Assembly: GCA_051252005.1 (NCBI GenBank)
Contig: JBPOEZ010000006.1
Span: 62,001 to 126,000, forward strand
From: JACOMS01 sp051252005
GTDB taxonomy: Bacteria > Pseudomonadota > Alphaproteobacteria > Caulobacterales > Maricaulaceae
DNA length: 64,000 nucleotides
Direction of reading: 5' to 3'
Shown here: piece by piece, positions 52,255-61,313 of the stretch
Layout: the number at the start of each line of letters is the position of its first letter
How positions within the stretch are numbered: the stretch's first letter is position 1
Program-made: the position numbers and the translations under genes
The notes under the pieces: model-generated
What the model saw: only the letters and a program-made list of their open reading frames with translations
The model's database searches: none
Told to the model about the DNA's origin: nothing

Positions 52255-52496
52255 TACGCTGCTTTCGCAATGTAATAGAGGCTTGGCTTGTCGCCATTAT
52301 CCGTTCTTGTGATATTATAACCGCGTTTTCTAAGGCCGGTCATCACCGCGCTTGTTGTGTGTTTTTGCCAACCCAATGTCGTGGCTGCTTGGTCAAGGGA
52401 GACTCCGGATTTGCGGCTAAGCATATCAACAAGACGGGCTTGTTTCGTGCCGGGGCGTGGCGGATTTATGGTGAGGGGGCTAATGTCTTTCGTCAT
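52254..52496 (-). CDS. DUF3489 domain protein (winged-helix-like)
   Basis: 80 residues from ATG 52496. The core (TKQARLVDMLSRKSGVSLDQAATTLGWQKHTTSAVMTGLRKRGY) reads as a winged helix, typical of DUF3489. It is the first of a three-gene unit with DUF2924 and the serine recombinase. A longer frame begins at 52556 but its N-terminus is not family-like. Confidence 0.8.
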   Translation of the reverse strand: MTKDISPLTINPPRPGTKQARLVDMLSRKSGVSLDQAATTLGWQKHTTSAVMTGLRKRGYNITRTDNGDKPSLYYIAKAA

Positions 52497-52754
52497 GTTC
52501 AGTCTCCAAGATGGCGGCCACACAATGTGTCCGTTACTACCGAGACAAGGCCTCACTCACGGGGGCCATGAAAACACTAGCGCTTCCTTTGAGGCGGAAG
52601 TCCAGTCTTAAGTTAGGATCAAAAGTGTCACAAAAAAATTCAACTCGAATCCTCCCCGGTGCGCCATTTGCCACAAAGTCCAACCACATAAGTCGTTGAA
52701 AACACTGTGATTTTCCTGTGAAAACCTGTAGTTTCCTGTAATTTCTTCGATTTT

Positions 52755-52790
52755 TGTGCCACAATCTGTGCTACAAAATGGGCTACAATG
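52755..52790 (+). repeat. Three tandem 12-bp repeats before the integrase
   Basis: TGTGCCACAATC (52755), TGTGCTACAAAA (52767) and TGGGCTACAATG (52779) follow each other without gaps and end 4 bases before the integrase ATG. Two TTTCCTGT copies (52712 and 52732) lie just upstream. They look like integrase arm-binding sites or an autoregulatory operator. Confidence 0.6.
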
Positions 52791-52794
52791 GACT

Positions 52795-54033
52795 ATGGCT
52801 AAGAAATCAAACCACTACATCAAACGTCGCAGCGAACGCTGGTATTATTGCAGGCGCGTGCCCAATAAGTACGCAGCAGTTGATCCACGCGGAACTATCA
52901 GAATTTCTCTCAATACAGACAGTGTCATGGTCGCGCGAGAAAAGCGGGACAGATTGGCTGAGGCTGACGAAGCTCTATGGCAAACCAGTCTTGCAGGTAT
53001 TCATGGCTTTGATATTGACATAAATGCTATGCAGCAACGTCATAAACATGCACAGAACCGCGCCTTAGCTCTTGGGTTTAGTTTTAAACCAATTGACGAG
53101 CTACTAGCTTCAGAAAATGTTATCGACCTAGTCGAGAGAGTTGAAAAAGTCGCTCAGGCAGATAACCCCGTTTCCGATGCAAAAGTTTTATTAGGAACTA
53201 TCGAAATTCCTAAAGTGACTATTCGAGAAGCTCTAGAACTCTATCTCACAACTCTCTCAATCGGTGAGCGGAAGGGTAAATCCCCTGACCAACTTCGTAA
53301 ATGGCGCCTGCCAAAGCAGAGAGCCATAGAGCACTTTGTCGCGTTGTGCGGAAACCTCTCTATGGACGAAATTGAGCGGTGTCATGCTCGCCAGTTTTAC
53401 GAATGGTGGGGCGTGCGCTTGTCACCAACTGATAGCTCCAAAGGCATGAAGCCCAATAGCGCCAATCGCGACCTTGGAAATTTGCGAAAACTGTATCGTA
53501 GTTACTGGACTTATCAAGGACAAGAGGACCGCCGAAACCCTTTTCGAGAGCTTAGGTTCTCAGATTCCGACAGTGATCCCACGCCCGCCTTCTCTGATGA
53601 ATGGGTTCGTTCAAAAACCTTGGCACCCGAAGCGTTATCAGGACTTCATCCTCAAGCTCAGTTAATCGTTATGGCCTTAATTGAAACAGGGTGTCGCCCA
53701 AGTGAGATTGCAAACCTCGAACCGCAAGACATTCACCTAGATGTTGATGTCCCATATATTTCAATTTGTGCAAAAGAGAACCGAGAACTCAAAACTAAGA
53801 GCTCAAAAAGGAAAATTCCTTTAGTTGGGGTTTCCCTAGCAGCCATGAAACGTGCACCAAACGGTTTTCCTCATTACAAAGATAGGGGATACCTACTTTC
53901 ATCAAGTTTAATGAAGGCATTTAAAGCGCGCGGTTTGTTTGAACTCGAAGGGCAGAGAATTTACTCATTTAGGCATGCTTTTGAAAAGAGGATGTTAGAA
54001 GCTGGGTTGGACTACGGTGACCTGCGCCCCTAA
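52795..54033 (+). pseudogene. Tyrosine integrase truncated by an IS3-family insertion
   Basis: About 408 native residues remain (52795 to 54017); the last few codons to the stop at 54033 come from the IS end. It starts MAKKSNHYIKRRSERWYY, has a core-binding domain, then the catalytic domain with Arg in ETGCRPSEI and the second box as YSFRHAF. The segment that should carry the third conserved residue and the nucleophilic tyrosine is missing, and no matching sequence follows the IS. The enzyme should be inactive. Confidence 0.85.
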
Positions 54034-54080
54034 ACTTCCTCCATTTTCTGTTAGAGTCTCCAACAACGAAGGAGACCGAT

Positions 54081-54347
54081 ATGAAGCGATCACGTTTCAG
54101 CGAAGAAGAGATCATTGCGATATTGAAAGAGCAGAAGAACGGCTTACCGACGAAGGATGTGTGCCGAAGGCACGGCATCAGTTCGGCGACATTCTATAAA
54201 TGGCAAGCCAAGTATGGCGGCTTGAACGTTTCAGATGCGCGTAAACTAAAAGTGCTTGAGGCTGAGAACAATAAGTTGAAGAAGCTTTTGGCCGAACAGA
54301 TGCTCGACAACGCGATGCTTAAGGATATCGCGTCAGAAAAGTGGTGA
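54081..54347 (+). CDS. IS3-family transposase OrfA
   Basis: 88 residues with an N-terminal HTH (FSEEEIIAILKEQKNGLPTKDVCRRHGISSATFYKW) and a C-terminal leucine-zipper-like helix. The frame ends inside orfB, and the A-rich stretch GAAAAG before the stop is a plausible -1 slippage site for making OrfAB. Confidence 0.9.
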   Translation: MKRSRFSEEEIIAILKEQKNGLPTKDVCRRHGISSATFYKWQAKYGGLNVSDARKLKVLEAENNKLKKLLAEQMLDNAMLKDIASEKW

Positions 54348-55182
54348 CGCCTGCCGCAAAGCGAGAAGCTGTGGCTCATCTTTGTGATGTTCACGAAGTC
54401 AGCCAGCGTCGGGCGTGCAAAGTTCTAGAGATAGATCGGTCCAGCGTGTGCTACAGCAATGTACGGCCCGATGATACTGACCTGAGGAAGGCTATTAGGG
54501 ATGTTGCGCGTGAGCGCCGCCGGTTCGGTTATCGGCGCATTCAGGTGATCCTGGAACGAGAGGGCATCTGTATGAACCACAAGAAGCTCCGTAGGATTTA
54601 CTGTGAAGAGAAGCTGCAAGTTCGTAAGCGTGGTGGGCGTAAACGCGCGTTAGGTACACGTAGGCCGATGGTTTTGCCAAGCGGCATCAACGAACGCTGG
54701 AGCCTAGACTTTGTCAGTGATGCGTTCACAGATGGCCGCCGCTTCCGCATTCTGGCCGTAATCGATGATTATAGCCGCGAATGCTTAGCGCTTGAGGCGA
54801 TACATCTTTGTCTGGCAGGCGTGCGGTCAGAGAACTTGACGCGATTATCGCCAGACGTGGCTGCAAGCCCAAAACGATTGTCTCGGATGACGGCACGGAG
54901 TTCACGAGTATGGCGATACTCAAATGGTGCCAAGAAACGAAGGTCGGTTGGCACTACATCGCGCCTGGCAAGCCCCAACAAAACGGCATTGTTGAAAGCT
55001 TTAAGGGTAGCTTCAGGGACGAATGCCTGAACGAGACTTTGTTCTCAACACTCACGGAAGCTCGCCATCACATCAATCATTGGAAGGAGGATTACAATGT
55101 AACCAGACCGCACTCATCACTGGGAAACCTCACACCGCGTGAATATGCCCAAAATCAACACTTGCAACAGAGGGCCGCATGA
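54341..55182 (+). pseudogene. IS3-family transposase OrfB, frameshifted
   Basis: The frame from 54341 encodes the HTH_21 part and the start of the rve integrase domain (WSLDFVSDAFTDGRRFRILAVIDDYSREC, first catalytic Asp). Near 54800 it shifts: DTSLSGRR and the rest (VSDDGTEFTS with the second Asp, PQQNGIVESF with the catalytic Glu, to PREYAQNQ) continue in another frame to 55182. One base appears to be missing after LALE. The element cannot make a full transposase without correction, unless this is a sequencing error. Confidence 0.8.
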
Positions 55183-55367
55183 GGCCAAAACAATCAAATG
55201 ACTCTACCAGAAAATGGTGGGTAGTTGGGGCGCAGGTCACTGTGGCGGCGGTGATAAATAGAGACTTTCATAGAGCTAAATTACAGCTAAACTCTAAAAT
55301 ACCAAGTTTGTGCGACAATGCCATACAGAGCGTTTCTATTTCGACATATTCATGTCATATAAGAAAC

Positions 55368-55985
55368 ATGGATAGTTTAGACGACACATTCAAAGCAAAT
55401 TTGACAGCAATGATCTCTCAATCCACGGTGCCATTTATTATTACCAATCCACGGCTCCCTGATAATCCAATTATACTTTGCAACAATGAATTCACACAAC
55501 TCACAGGCTATGATGAGGCGGAAATTCTTGGAAAAAATTGCAGGTTCCTTACGGGTAAAGATACGGATTTCGAGAAAACGCTACTCATTAAAAACGCTAT
55601 TCAAAACCAACAACCTGTTCTGGTACAACTTATAAATTACAAACGGGATGGATCTCCTTTTCAAAATGCTTTAATGATTGCTCCATTGTTTGACGAGAAA
55701 GGTGAGCTCGCGTATTTTCTTGGATCTCAAATGGAGTTTGTAGAAAGCAACAATCAAACGTCGTCAACGCGGCGAATAAGAGCGCTTAACAGGGTTAATC
55801 TACTCTCCCCTCAACAGACACGAGTACTGAGTCTCGTAGCAAAAGGTTATATGAACAAACAAATCGCTCATATTCTCAAAATCAGTGAGAGCACTGTAAA
55901 AATGCATCGCGCAAAAGCATATACCACTTTGGAGACTTCAACATCCGCTGAGGCAATTAGATTGGCCATTGAAGCCGGAATCTAG
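55368..55985 (+). CDS. LOV-domain LuxR-type transcription factor (blue-light sensor)
   Basis: 205 residues. The LOV domain (about 15-125) has the canonical GKNCRFL box at 55-61 with the adduct-forming Cys58, and the FMN contacts Asn90, Asn100 and Gln121 in the expected segments. A short linker leads to a GerE/LuxR HTH at 146-188 (LSPQQTRVLSLVAKGYMNKQIAHILKISESTVKMHR). The layout matches the LOV-HTH EL222 type, which dimerises and binds DNA in blue light. ATG 55368 is chosen because the longer frame starts inside the IS3 element. The IS end lies 128 bases upstream. A multi-PAS kinase, a REC-EAL protein and a PAS kinase follow on the same strand. Confidence 0.9.
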   Translation: MDSLDDTFKANLTAMISQSTVPFIITNPRLPDNPIILCNNEFTQLTGYDEAEILGKNCRFLTGKDTDFEKTLLIKNAIQNQQPVLVQLINYKRDGSPFQNALMIAPLFDEKGELAYFLGSQMEFVESNNQTSSTRRIRALNRVNLLSPQQTRVLSLVAKGYMNKQIAHILKISESTVKMHRAKAYTTLETSTSAEAIRLAIEAGI

Positions 55986-56231
55986 GACTGGAATACCTAA
56001 CGACTAGGTTGCTGAAGTGGGAACGTAAACCTTAGTAAGCCGAGCCAGTCTTTGGGTTGGGTTGGCACGATGAAGTAAGGTATAACAATCACTATTAAGC
56101 TCTAGAGATTTCGAAAGCCAGTTTCGTAATATTAGTGCTTAAAATGACAATATGTTTTGCACGACCTAACCTTTTGGACAGGTTGTATGAAACAAACTTA
56201 TTGCTAACTAGCGCGAGTATTTTCACAAACG

Positions 56232-56247
56232 GTGACAGAAATGTCAC
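56232..56247. promoter_or_regulatory. Palindromic operator candidate
   Basis: GTGACA and TGTCAC flank GAAA as a perfect 16-bp palindrome. It overlaps the -35 position of a TATAAT box at 56268. No CRP or FNR spacing fits; a LuxR/LOV-HTH dimer is one possible ligand. Confidence 0.4.
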
Positions 56248-56267
56248 GGTAAGGGTCTGTACCGAGC

Positions 56268-56337
56268 TATAATATCAAGCTTGTCAGAAGCCTCATTGTG
56301 TTCTGCTCCACACAGTACGCAATGAGGCGCTTTGACC
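56268..56337 (+). ncRNA. Possible structured small RNA or leader
   Basis: TATAAT (56268-56273) predicts a start near 56280. From there GTCA and GCCTCATTG (56290-56298) pair with CAATGAGGC (56320-56328) and TGAC (56333-56336), with an inner GTGT/ACAC helix. The -35 box is poor and no T-run follows, so both transcription and termination are uncertain. Confidence 0.25.
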
Positions 56338-56492
56338 TGAAGGTACTACTAAAATTTAGAATATGCGCCGCCAGAAATCTAAGGCCTGTTCATTACCCTC
56401 ATTATTATTTTGTTGAAAATCAAAGATTCCTATTCTGGTTTTATCTGGTCTAGTGGTTTGCTAAAGTCAAAAGTGAAATCGAGGCTTGCAAT

Positions 56493-56539
56493 AACGTGTT
56501 CACGTTAAAAGCGCTTGCGATATTTTTTAAATCGCAAGC
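56493..56539. repeat. Palindrome and hairpin upstream of the hybrid kinase
   Basis: AACGTG-TT-CACGTT (56493-56506) is a perfect palindrome. Next to it, GCTTGCGAT (56513-56521) pairs with ATCGCAAGC (56531-56539) around ATTTTTTAA. The first is a candidate operator, the second a hairpin with an A/T loop. They lie about 160-210 bases before the kinase frame. Confidence 0.45.
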
Positions 56540-56700
56540 AACCCGTACTAACGAATAGATTGAGTGCATCAAATTTTATACACCACTTATAAACCAATTA
56601 AAGCTATCAAGACAACTGTGTGTGGAGCACGTTTAGCCGAGATAATGAAGTCAAGGCAGAAATTTAGGATAGCTCCATCTTCGAACAACATCCAAAAACT

Positions 56701-59700
56701 TTGCAATCTTTGCGGCTTAAAGCCCTACAACAATACGAAATATTGGATACGGAACCCAATAAAGAGTTTGATAGGATTGTAGGCATGGCAGCACGGCATT
56801 TTAACGTGCCGATTGCGTTGGTATCTCTAGTTGATGAAAACCGGCTCTGGTTCAAGGCTGCGCACGGGCTCAGTGCGCAAGAAACCAGTCGGCAAGGTAC
56901 ATTCTGTGAACGTGCGATAAACTCAAGCGAAGTCTTCGTCGTGCTAGATGCTGCGAAAGATACTCGATTTAACCACCATCCTTTGGTAACGGGTGAGTTG
57001 AAAACACGGTTTTACGCGGGCGCCCCTTTGATCAACTCCAACGGGTTCGCACTCGGCACGCTTTGCCTCGTGGATAGTAAACCTCGCACAACCTTCAGTA
57101 AAGACGACATTGCCCTGCTGGCTGGGTTGGCGGATATTGTCATTGATCATATTGAAATGCTCTATTCTCCAAGAGCAAAGATTGAAAATAACAGGCAGTT
57201 CATTAACTCTGTGCTCGATAACACCCAAGATGGCATAATTGCTTGTGACAATGACGCCAAACTATCGCTTTTTAATCATGCAGCCCGCAAAATGCATGGG
57301 ATGTCGCTCAAGTCTATCCAATCTGAGGAATGGAGTGCTGAATACAGTTTGTACGAAGCCGACGGAGTTACACCTTTAGATATGGACAAAATTCCATTGT
57401 TGCGTGCACTAAAAGGTGAATTGGTAGAGGGCCAGGAAATGGTCATCGCTCCAAAAGGCCAGCCAATCAGAACCGTCTTAGCGACAGCTTCGCTCATGCG
57501 CGATGAGAACGGTAAAAAAATTGGCGCCATTGTAACTTTACATGACATAACCCAAAAGCGTAAATCTGAAGCTGATGTAGCCAGCCTTGATGCGAAGTAC
57601 CGCGCAATTTTCGACCACACAGCTCAATTTTGCGTCCTTTTAGATAGTCAAGGCAGGGTTCTTGAGGTCAATCAAACTGCTCAAAAATTTGGCGGATTTA
57701 GCTCGGCAGAGGTAAGGGGAAAGTTAATTTGGGAAATGCCATGGGTACCAAAGGACAGGAAATCTAGCCTTATCGAAGTTCTCAAGATGGCGTCTAGTGG
57801 TAAACTTCTGCGCGGTGAGACCTACCTTAAGGGATCGGGAGGAGAGCAAATTCCCATAGATTTTTCCATTAGTCCCGTTTGGGATATAAACGGCAAGATT
57901 ATCAATTTGATCGCCGAAGGCCGAGATGTTAGTGCTAAGCGCAGGGCCGAAGACGGATTACGGCGGAATCAAGCCGAGCTCGAACTCATCTTTAATAATA
58001 TTCCCATGTTTATTTTTTATAAGGACGACAAGAATACAATCTTACGTGCCAACGAACCCGCGGCGCGGTCGCTTAAACGCACTGTAAAAGAGGTGGAAGG
58101 CCAAAATACTTATGACCTTTACCCTGCATTCGCGAAAAAGTACCACGATGATGACCTTAAGGTTATTCAATCGGGGCGCCCCAAGCTTGGCATCGTTGAA
58201 GAGTTTCATACGGATGTTGGCACCCGGGGGTGGGTTCGGACAGATAAGGTTCCCTATACAGACCCTGAAACAGGTAACCGATTCGTCTTTGTCGCATCCA
58301 CAGACATTACGGCGGAAAAAACTGCGGAACTGGCATTACTAGAAAAGGAAACACAGTATCGGAAGCTTTATAATTCCACACCGGTCATGCTTTATTCGAC
58401 GGACTTAAACGGAAATATAGTAAGTATAAGTGACTACTTTCTGAAAAGAGTCGGCTATAACCGCAGCGAAGTGATTGGCCAAAAAACAACAGATTTCTTA
58501 GCAAGGAAGTCCGCTAAATTTGTAAAAAAATTCAGAGATACCGCTTTTTCTTCTCCAACGGGTTTTGAGGGCATAGAGTTACAGATTGTCACTAAGTCCG
58601 GCGAAACTATTGACGTTTTGATGACTGCTGTGGCGCAGAGTGATGAAGATGGAAAAATGGTCAGCTTATTGGCGGTGCTGACAGATGTAACCGAACGTAA
58701 GCTCGTGGAGCAACAACTCCGTCAGGCGCAAAAGATGGAATCTGTGGGGCAACTCACAGGCGGCTTGGCACATGATTTCAATAACTTGCTCGGCGTAGTT
58801 CTGGGAAACCTACAGCTCATTGAGCGCTCCATAAGTTCCGACGAAAAAACCATACGACGTCTTTCCGCAGCTACAGATGCTGTTGAAAGAGGTGCCGAAC
58901 TTACCCGTCGCCTATTAGCTTTCTCTCGCAAGCAAAAACTGGAAACGGAAGCCGTAGATACTGCAGCTCTCATTTCCGGCATGAGAAAACTCATGGTCAC
59001 GTTATTGGGCGAAGGCATAGAACTTGAATGTATTCTTTCAGATCAAAACCCTCAAATTAGAACTGACCCTGTACAATTGGAATCTGCGCTTTTAAATTTA
59101 GCCGTAAACGCCAGAGATGCCATGCCTGACGGAGGCCACCTCACAATTGAGACAAAGATGGTGGAGTTTGATGATGAGAGTGTCTCCCATGATCATGACG
59201 TTTCCCCGGGGCATTACATAATGATAGCGGTGACTGATACGGGTGAAGGTATTGCAGAAGATAAACTTCAAAACGTCTTCGAACCTTTTTTTACTACCAA
59301 AGATGTGGGGCGCGGAAGCGGACTCGGGCTAAGTATGGTCTATGGCTTTACCAAACAATCCGGTGGGCACGCGAGAATTTATAGCGAATTAAACCATGGA
59401 ACAACCGTTAGGCTTTATTTACCCGTTAACGTTCAAGCAATTGAGCCCAAAACTAATAATGTGCATGATAGTAAAGCAGAAGTTGTCCTAGGGCGGGGGC
59501 AGCTAATTTTGGTCGTTGAGGATCAACTCGAAGTCCGAGAAATCGCTGCGGGCTTACTGGAAGACCTGGGCTACCGAGTTATCACGGCCGATTGCGGCAA
59601 GAATGCTCTGGAGGTTTTAGCCTCACGCGACGACATTGAATTAATTTTTACAGACATGGTCATGCCTGGCGGAATAGACGGAGCAGAGTTAGCTCATCGC

Positions 59701-59892
59701 GTTCGAAGAGTTCACCCCAATATGCCCACTGTTTTTACTACTGGTTACGCAGACGCAGCAGTCTTGCGTGAAGGCAAGATCACAAAGTCGAGTAATTTAG
59801 TCACTAAACCCTATCGCAGATCCGAGTTGGCCGAAAAAATGAGCTATGCCCTCGCAGGTATAGAGCCATTAACATTAAACAGGGATACATGA
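56701..59892 (+). CDS. Hybrid histidine kinase with GAF, four PAS domains and receiver
   Basis: 1063 residues in the open frame. Order: GAF (about 5-150; RLKALQQYEILDTEP, IALVSLVDENRLWFKA), PAS domains at about 155-290, 300-415, 420-545 and 550-675, HisKA with His691 in GGLAHDFNNLLG, HATPase (ALLNLAVNARDAM, GSGLGLSMVYGF) and a receiver with Asp985. No PAS carries the NCRFL LOV box, so light sensing by this protein is not indicated. The frame has no ATG or ribosome binding site at its 5' end; TTG 56701 is the best start, and upstream it closes at 56665. The REC-EAL gene follows 4 bases after its stop. Confidence 0.85.
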   Translation: MQSLRLKALQQYEILDTEPNKEFDRIVGMAARHFNVPIALVSLVDENRLWFKAAHGLSAQETSRQGTFCERAINSSEVFVVLDAAKDTRFNHHPLVTGELKTRFYAGAPLINSNGFALGTLCLVDSKPRTTFSKDDIALLAGLADIVIDHIEMLYSPRAKIENNRQFINSVLDNTQDGIIACDNDAKLSLFNHAARKMHGMSLKSIQSEEWSAEYSLYEADGVTPLDMDKIPLLRALKGELVEGQEMVIAPKGQPIRTVLATASLMRDENGKKIGAIVTLHDITQKRKSEADVASLDAKYRAIFDHTAQFCVLLDSQGRVLEVNQTAQKFGGFSSAEVRGKLIWEMPWVPKDRKSSLIEVLKMASSGKLLRGETYLKGSGGEQIPIDFSISPVWDINGKIINLIAEGRDVSAKRRAEDGLRRNQAELELIFNNIPMFIFYKDDKNTILRANEPAARSLKRTVKEVEGQNTYDLYPAFAKKYHDDDLKVIQSGRPKLGIVEEFHTDVGTRGWVRTDKVPYTDPETGNRFVFVASTDITAEKTAELALLEKETQYRKLYNSTPVMLYSTDLNGNIVSISDYFLKRVGYNRSEVIGQKTTDFLARKSAKFVKKFRDTAFSSPTGFEGIELQIVTKSGETIDVLMTAVAQSDEDGKMVSLLAVLTDVTERKLVEQQLRQAQKMESVGQLTGGLAHDFNNLLGVVLGNLQLIERSISSDEKTIRRLSAATDAVERGAELTRRLLAFSRKQKLETEAVDTAALISGMRKLMVTLLGEGIELECILSDQNPQIRTDPVQLESALLNLAVNARDAMPDGGHLTIETKMVEFDDESVSHDHDVSPGHYIMIAVTDTGEGIAEDKLQNVFEPFFTTKDVGRGSGLGLSMVYGFTKQSGGHARIYSELNHGTTVRLYLPVNVQAIEPKTNNVHDSKAEVVLGRGQLILVVEDQLEVREIAAGLLEDLGYRVITADCGKNALEVLASRDDIELIFTDMVMPGGIDGAELAHRVRRVHPNMPTVFTTGYADAAVLREGKITKSSNLVTKPYRRSELAEKMSYALAGIEPLTLNRDT

Positions 59893-59896
59893 TTTC

Positions 59897-61117
59897 ATGA
59901 GCTCTAAAGCACCTGCCCAAAGGCCCAACCACGCCTTGATCGTAGATGACAACTCTGCAGTTAGAAATCTCTTTCGAGATATAGCTGAAGACGCTTGTTA
60001 TTCAGTTGAAGAAGCTGAGTGCAGTGTTTCTTTTGCCGCTGCTCTCAAGCGCACGACTCCGACTGTCATTTTTTTAGATTTAACAATGCCTAAAACGGAT
60101 GGGATTGAACTGCTACATTATTTGGCTAGTATAAAATACCTTGGTCCTGTCATTCTGGCCAGCGGTCAAGATGAACGTGTTGTCCAAACAGCACAACGGC
60201 TTGGCCGCATGCTTGGACTTAAAATGCCAACCACATTGACTAAGCCCGTGTCGGTCAAAGCAATATATGGCATTCTTGATGTAATTAGGAAAGCGAACAG
60301 AACGGTTAGGGCAAGCGATATCCGGTCAGGGCTCAAGAACGGTGAATTCCAACTTTATTTTCAGCCAAAAGTCACTCTCGAACCTGGAAAAAAATATGCC
60401 GTCACGGGCGCTGAAGCGTTGATACGCTGGAACCATCCACAATTAGGGCTCATCCTCCCTGACGAATTCATCCCACTGGCAGAAGAAACCGATGCTATAA
60501 GTGCTTTGACGAATACGGTACTAGCCCTAGCAATCATGCACATGCGTGACTTTCAAAATGCGGGGCTCATGTTTCCTATTTCAGTCAATATTTCGCCGTC
60601 GGATCTAACAGATATGGCGCTCCCCGATCGTGTTGCAACGTGTCTGGCAGCCCAAAACATAGACCCCAGGTACCTTGTTTTAGAGATCACCGAACAAGCT
60701 GTCATGACTAACATACCTGCCGCAACGGCAATACTTACCAGGCTAAGAATTAATAATGTTTCCGTGTCATTGGATGATTTTGGAGCGGGCTTTTCCTCGC
60801 TGGTCGAAATCTATAGGATGCCCCTTAGCGAGCTTAAGATCGACCGAGCTTTAGTTTCAGATCTTGACACCGACAAAGGCGCACGAACTGTAATGAAAGC
60901 GATTGCAGCTCTCGCGGATGAACTAAGCATCCCACTTTGCGCAGAAGGTATAGAGACCGAGATGACGGCGAAATTTTTGACTTCTATAGGGTGTCAGACT
61001 GGGCAGGGCTATTATTTCTCAAGGCCGTTAACGCCAGAGCTATTCAAGCAATTTGCCTTAAAATATAAGGAGTCGCCTTCCGTTTCCAAGATGCAGAATA
61101 GACTCGATGCCGGTTGA
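59897..61117 (+). CDS. Receiver-EAL c-di-GMP phosphodiesterase
   Basis: 406 residues: receiver with Asp61 (IFLDLTMPKTDG) and an EAL domain whose active-site residues are all visible: EAL at 173-175, VNISP (Asn), LEITE (Glu), LDDFGAG (Asp pair), LKIDRAL (Lys), AEGIET (Glu) and TGQGYYFSRPL (Gln). It should hydrolyse c-di-GMP under control of phosphorylation, most likely by the kinase encoded 4 bases upstream. The domain order is as in the RocR and PvrR type. Confidence 0.9.
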   Translation: MSSKAPAQRPNHALIVDDNSAVRNLFRDIAEDACYSVEEAECSVSFAAALKRTTPTVIFLDLTMPKTDGIELLHYLASIKYLGPVILASGQDERVVQTAQRLGRMLGLKMPTTLTKPVSVKAIYGILDVIRKANRTVRASDIRSGLKNGEFQLYFQPKVTLEPGKKYAVTGAEALIRWNHPQLGLILPDEFIPLAEETDAISALTNTVLALAIMHMRDFQNAGLMFPISVNISPSDLTDMALPDRVATCLAAQNIDPRYLVLEITEQAVMTNIPAATAILTRLRINNVSVSLDDFGAGFSSLVEIYRMPLSELKIDRALVSDLDTDKGARTVMKAIAALADELSIPLCAEGIETEMTAKFLTSIGCQTGQGYYFSRPLTPELFKQFALKYKESPSVSKMQNRLDAG

Positions 61118-61313
61118 ATGAATGGGAATTTCAGGGAGGATTATGATTTTTCATTGCTATTGCCTTTTGTGATGAGGAATGCTTTTCGCTCGAGCCCAAA
61201 ACTTAGATGCGGGCGAAGAGGTCATACAAGAGGGTTACACGCTTACATTTGCGTCGCACTAGCACCAAGTAAACGATTAAGGGTTTACTGATTTTAACTG
61301 GAGAATAGCCCTA

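Larger units (their letters stand above)
54018..55239 (+). mobile_element. IS3-family insertion sequence (IS407-like group)
   Basis: The ends are TGACCTGCGCCCC (54018-54030) and its complement (55227-55239), extending as imperfect inverted repeats of about 40 bp (both sides include CCATTTTCTG). Two overlapping transposase frames lie inside in the -1 arrangement. No target duplication is visible: 54014-54017 and 55240-55243 differ. Confidence 0.9.
55986..56700. other. 715-bp gap between LOV gene and hybrid kinase
   Basis: No credible protein gene lies here. It contains two short palindromes, a perfect 9-bp hairpin and a TATAAT-preceded structured segment, listed separately. It probably carries the promoters and operators of the kinase genes. 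A 72-codon frame (56564-56782) overlaps the kinase start and has no protein-like character. Confidence 0.6.

Noticed and set aside
56232..56247. CRP or FNR site
   Set aside because: The GTGA/TCAC halves are 8 bases apart rather than 6 and the FNR half sites do not match.
56564..56782. 72-codon frame before the hybrid kinase
   Set aside because: Overlaps the GAF coding region in another frame and lacks protein character.
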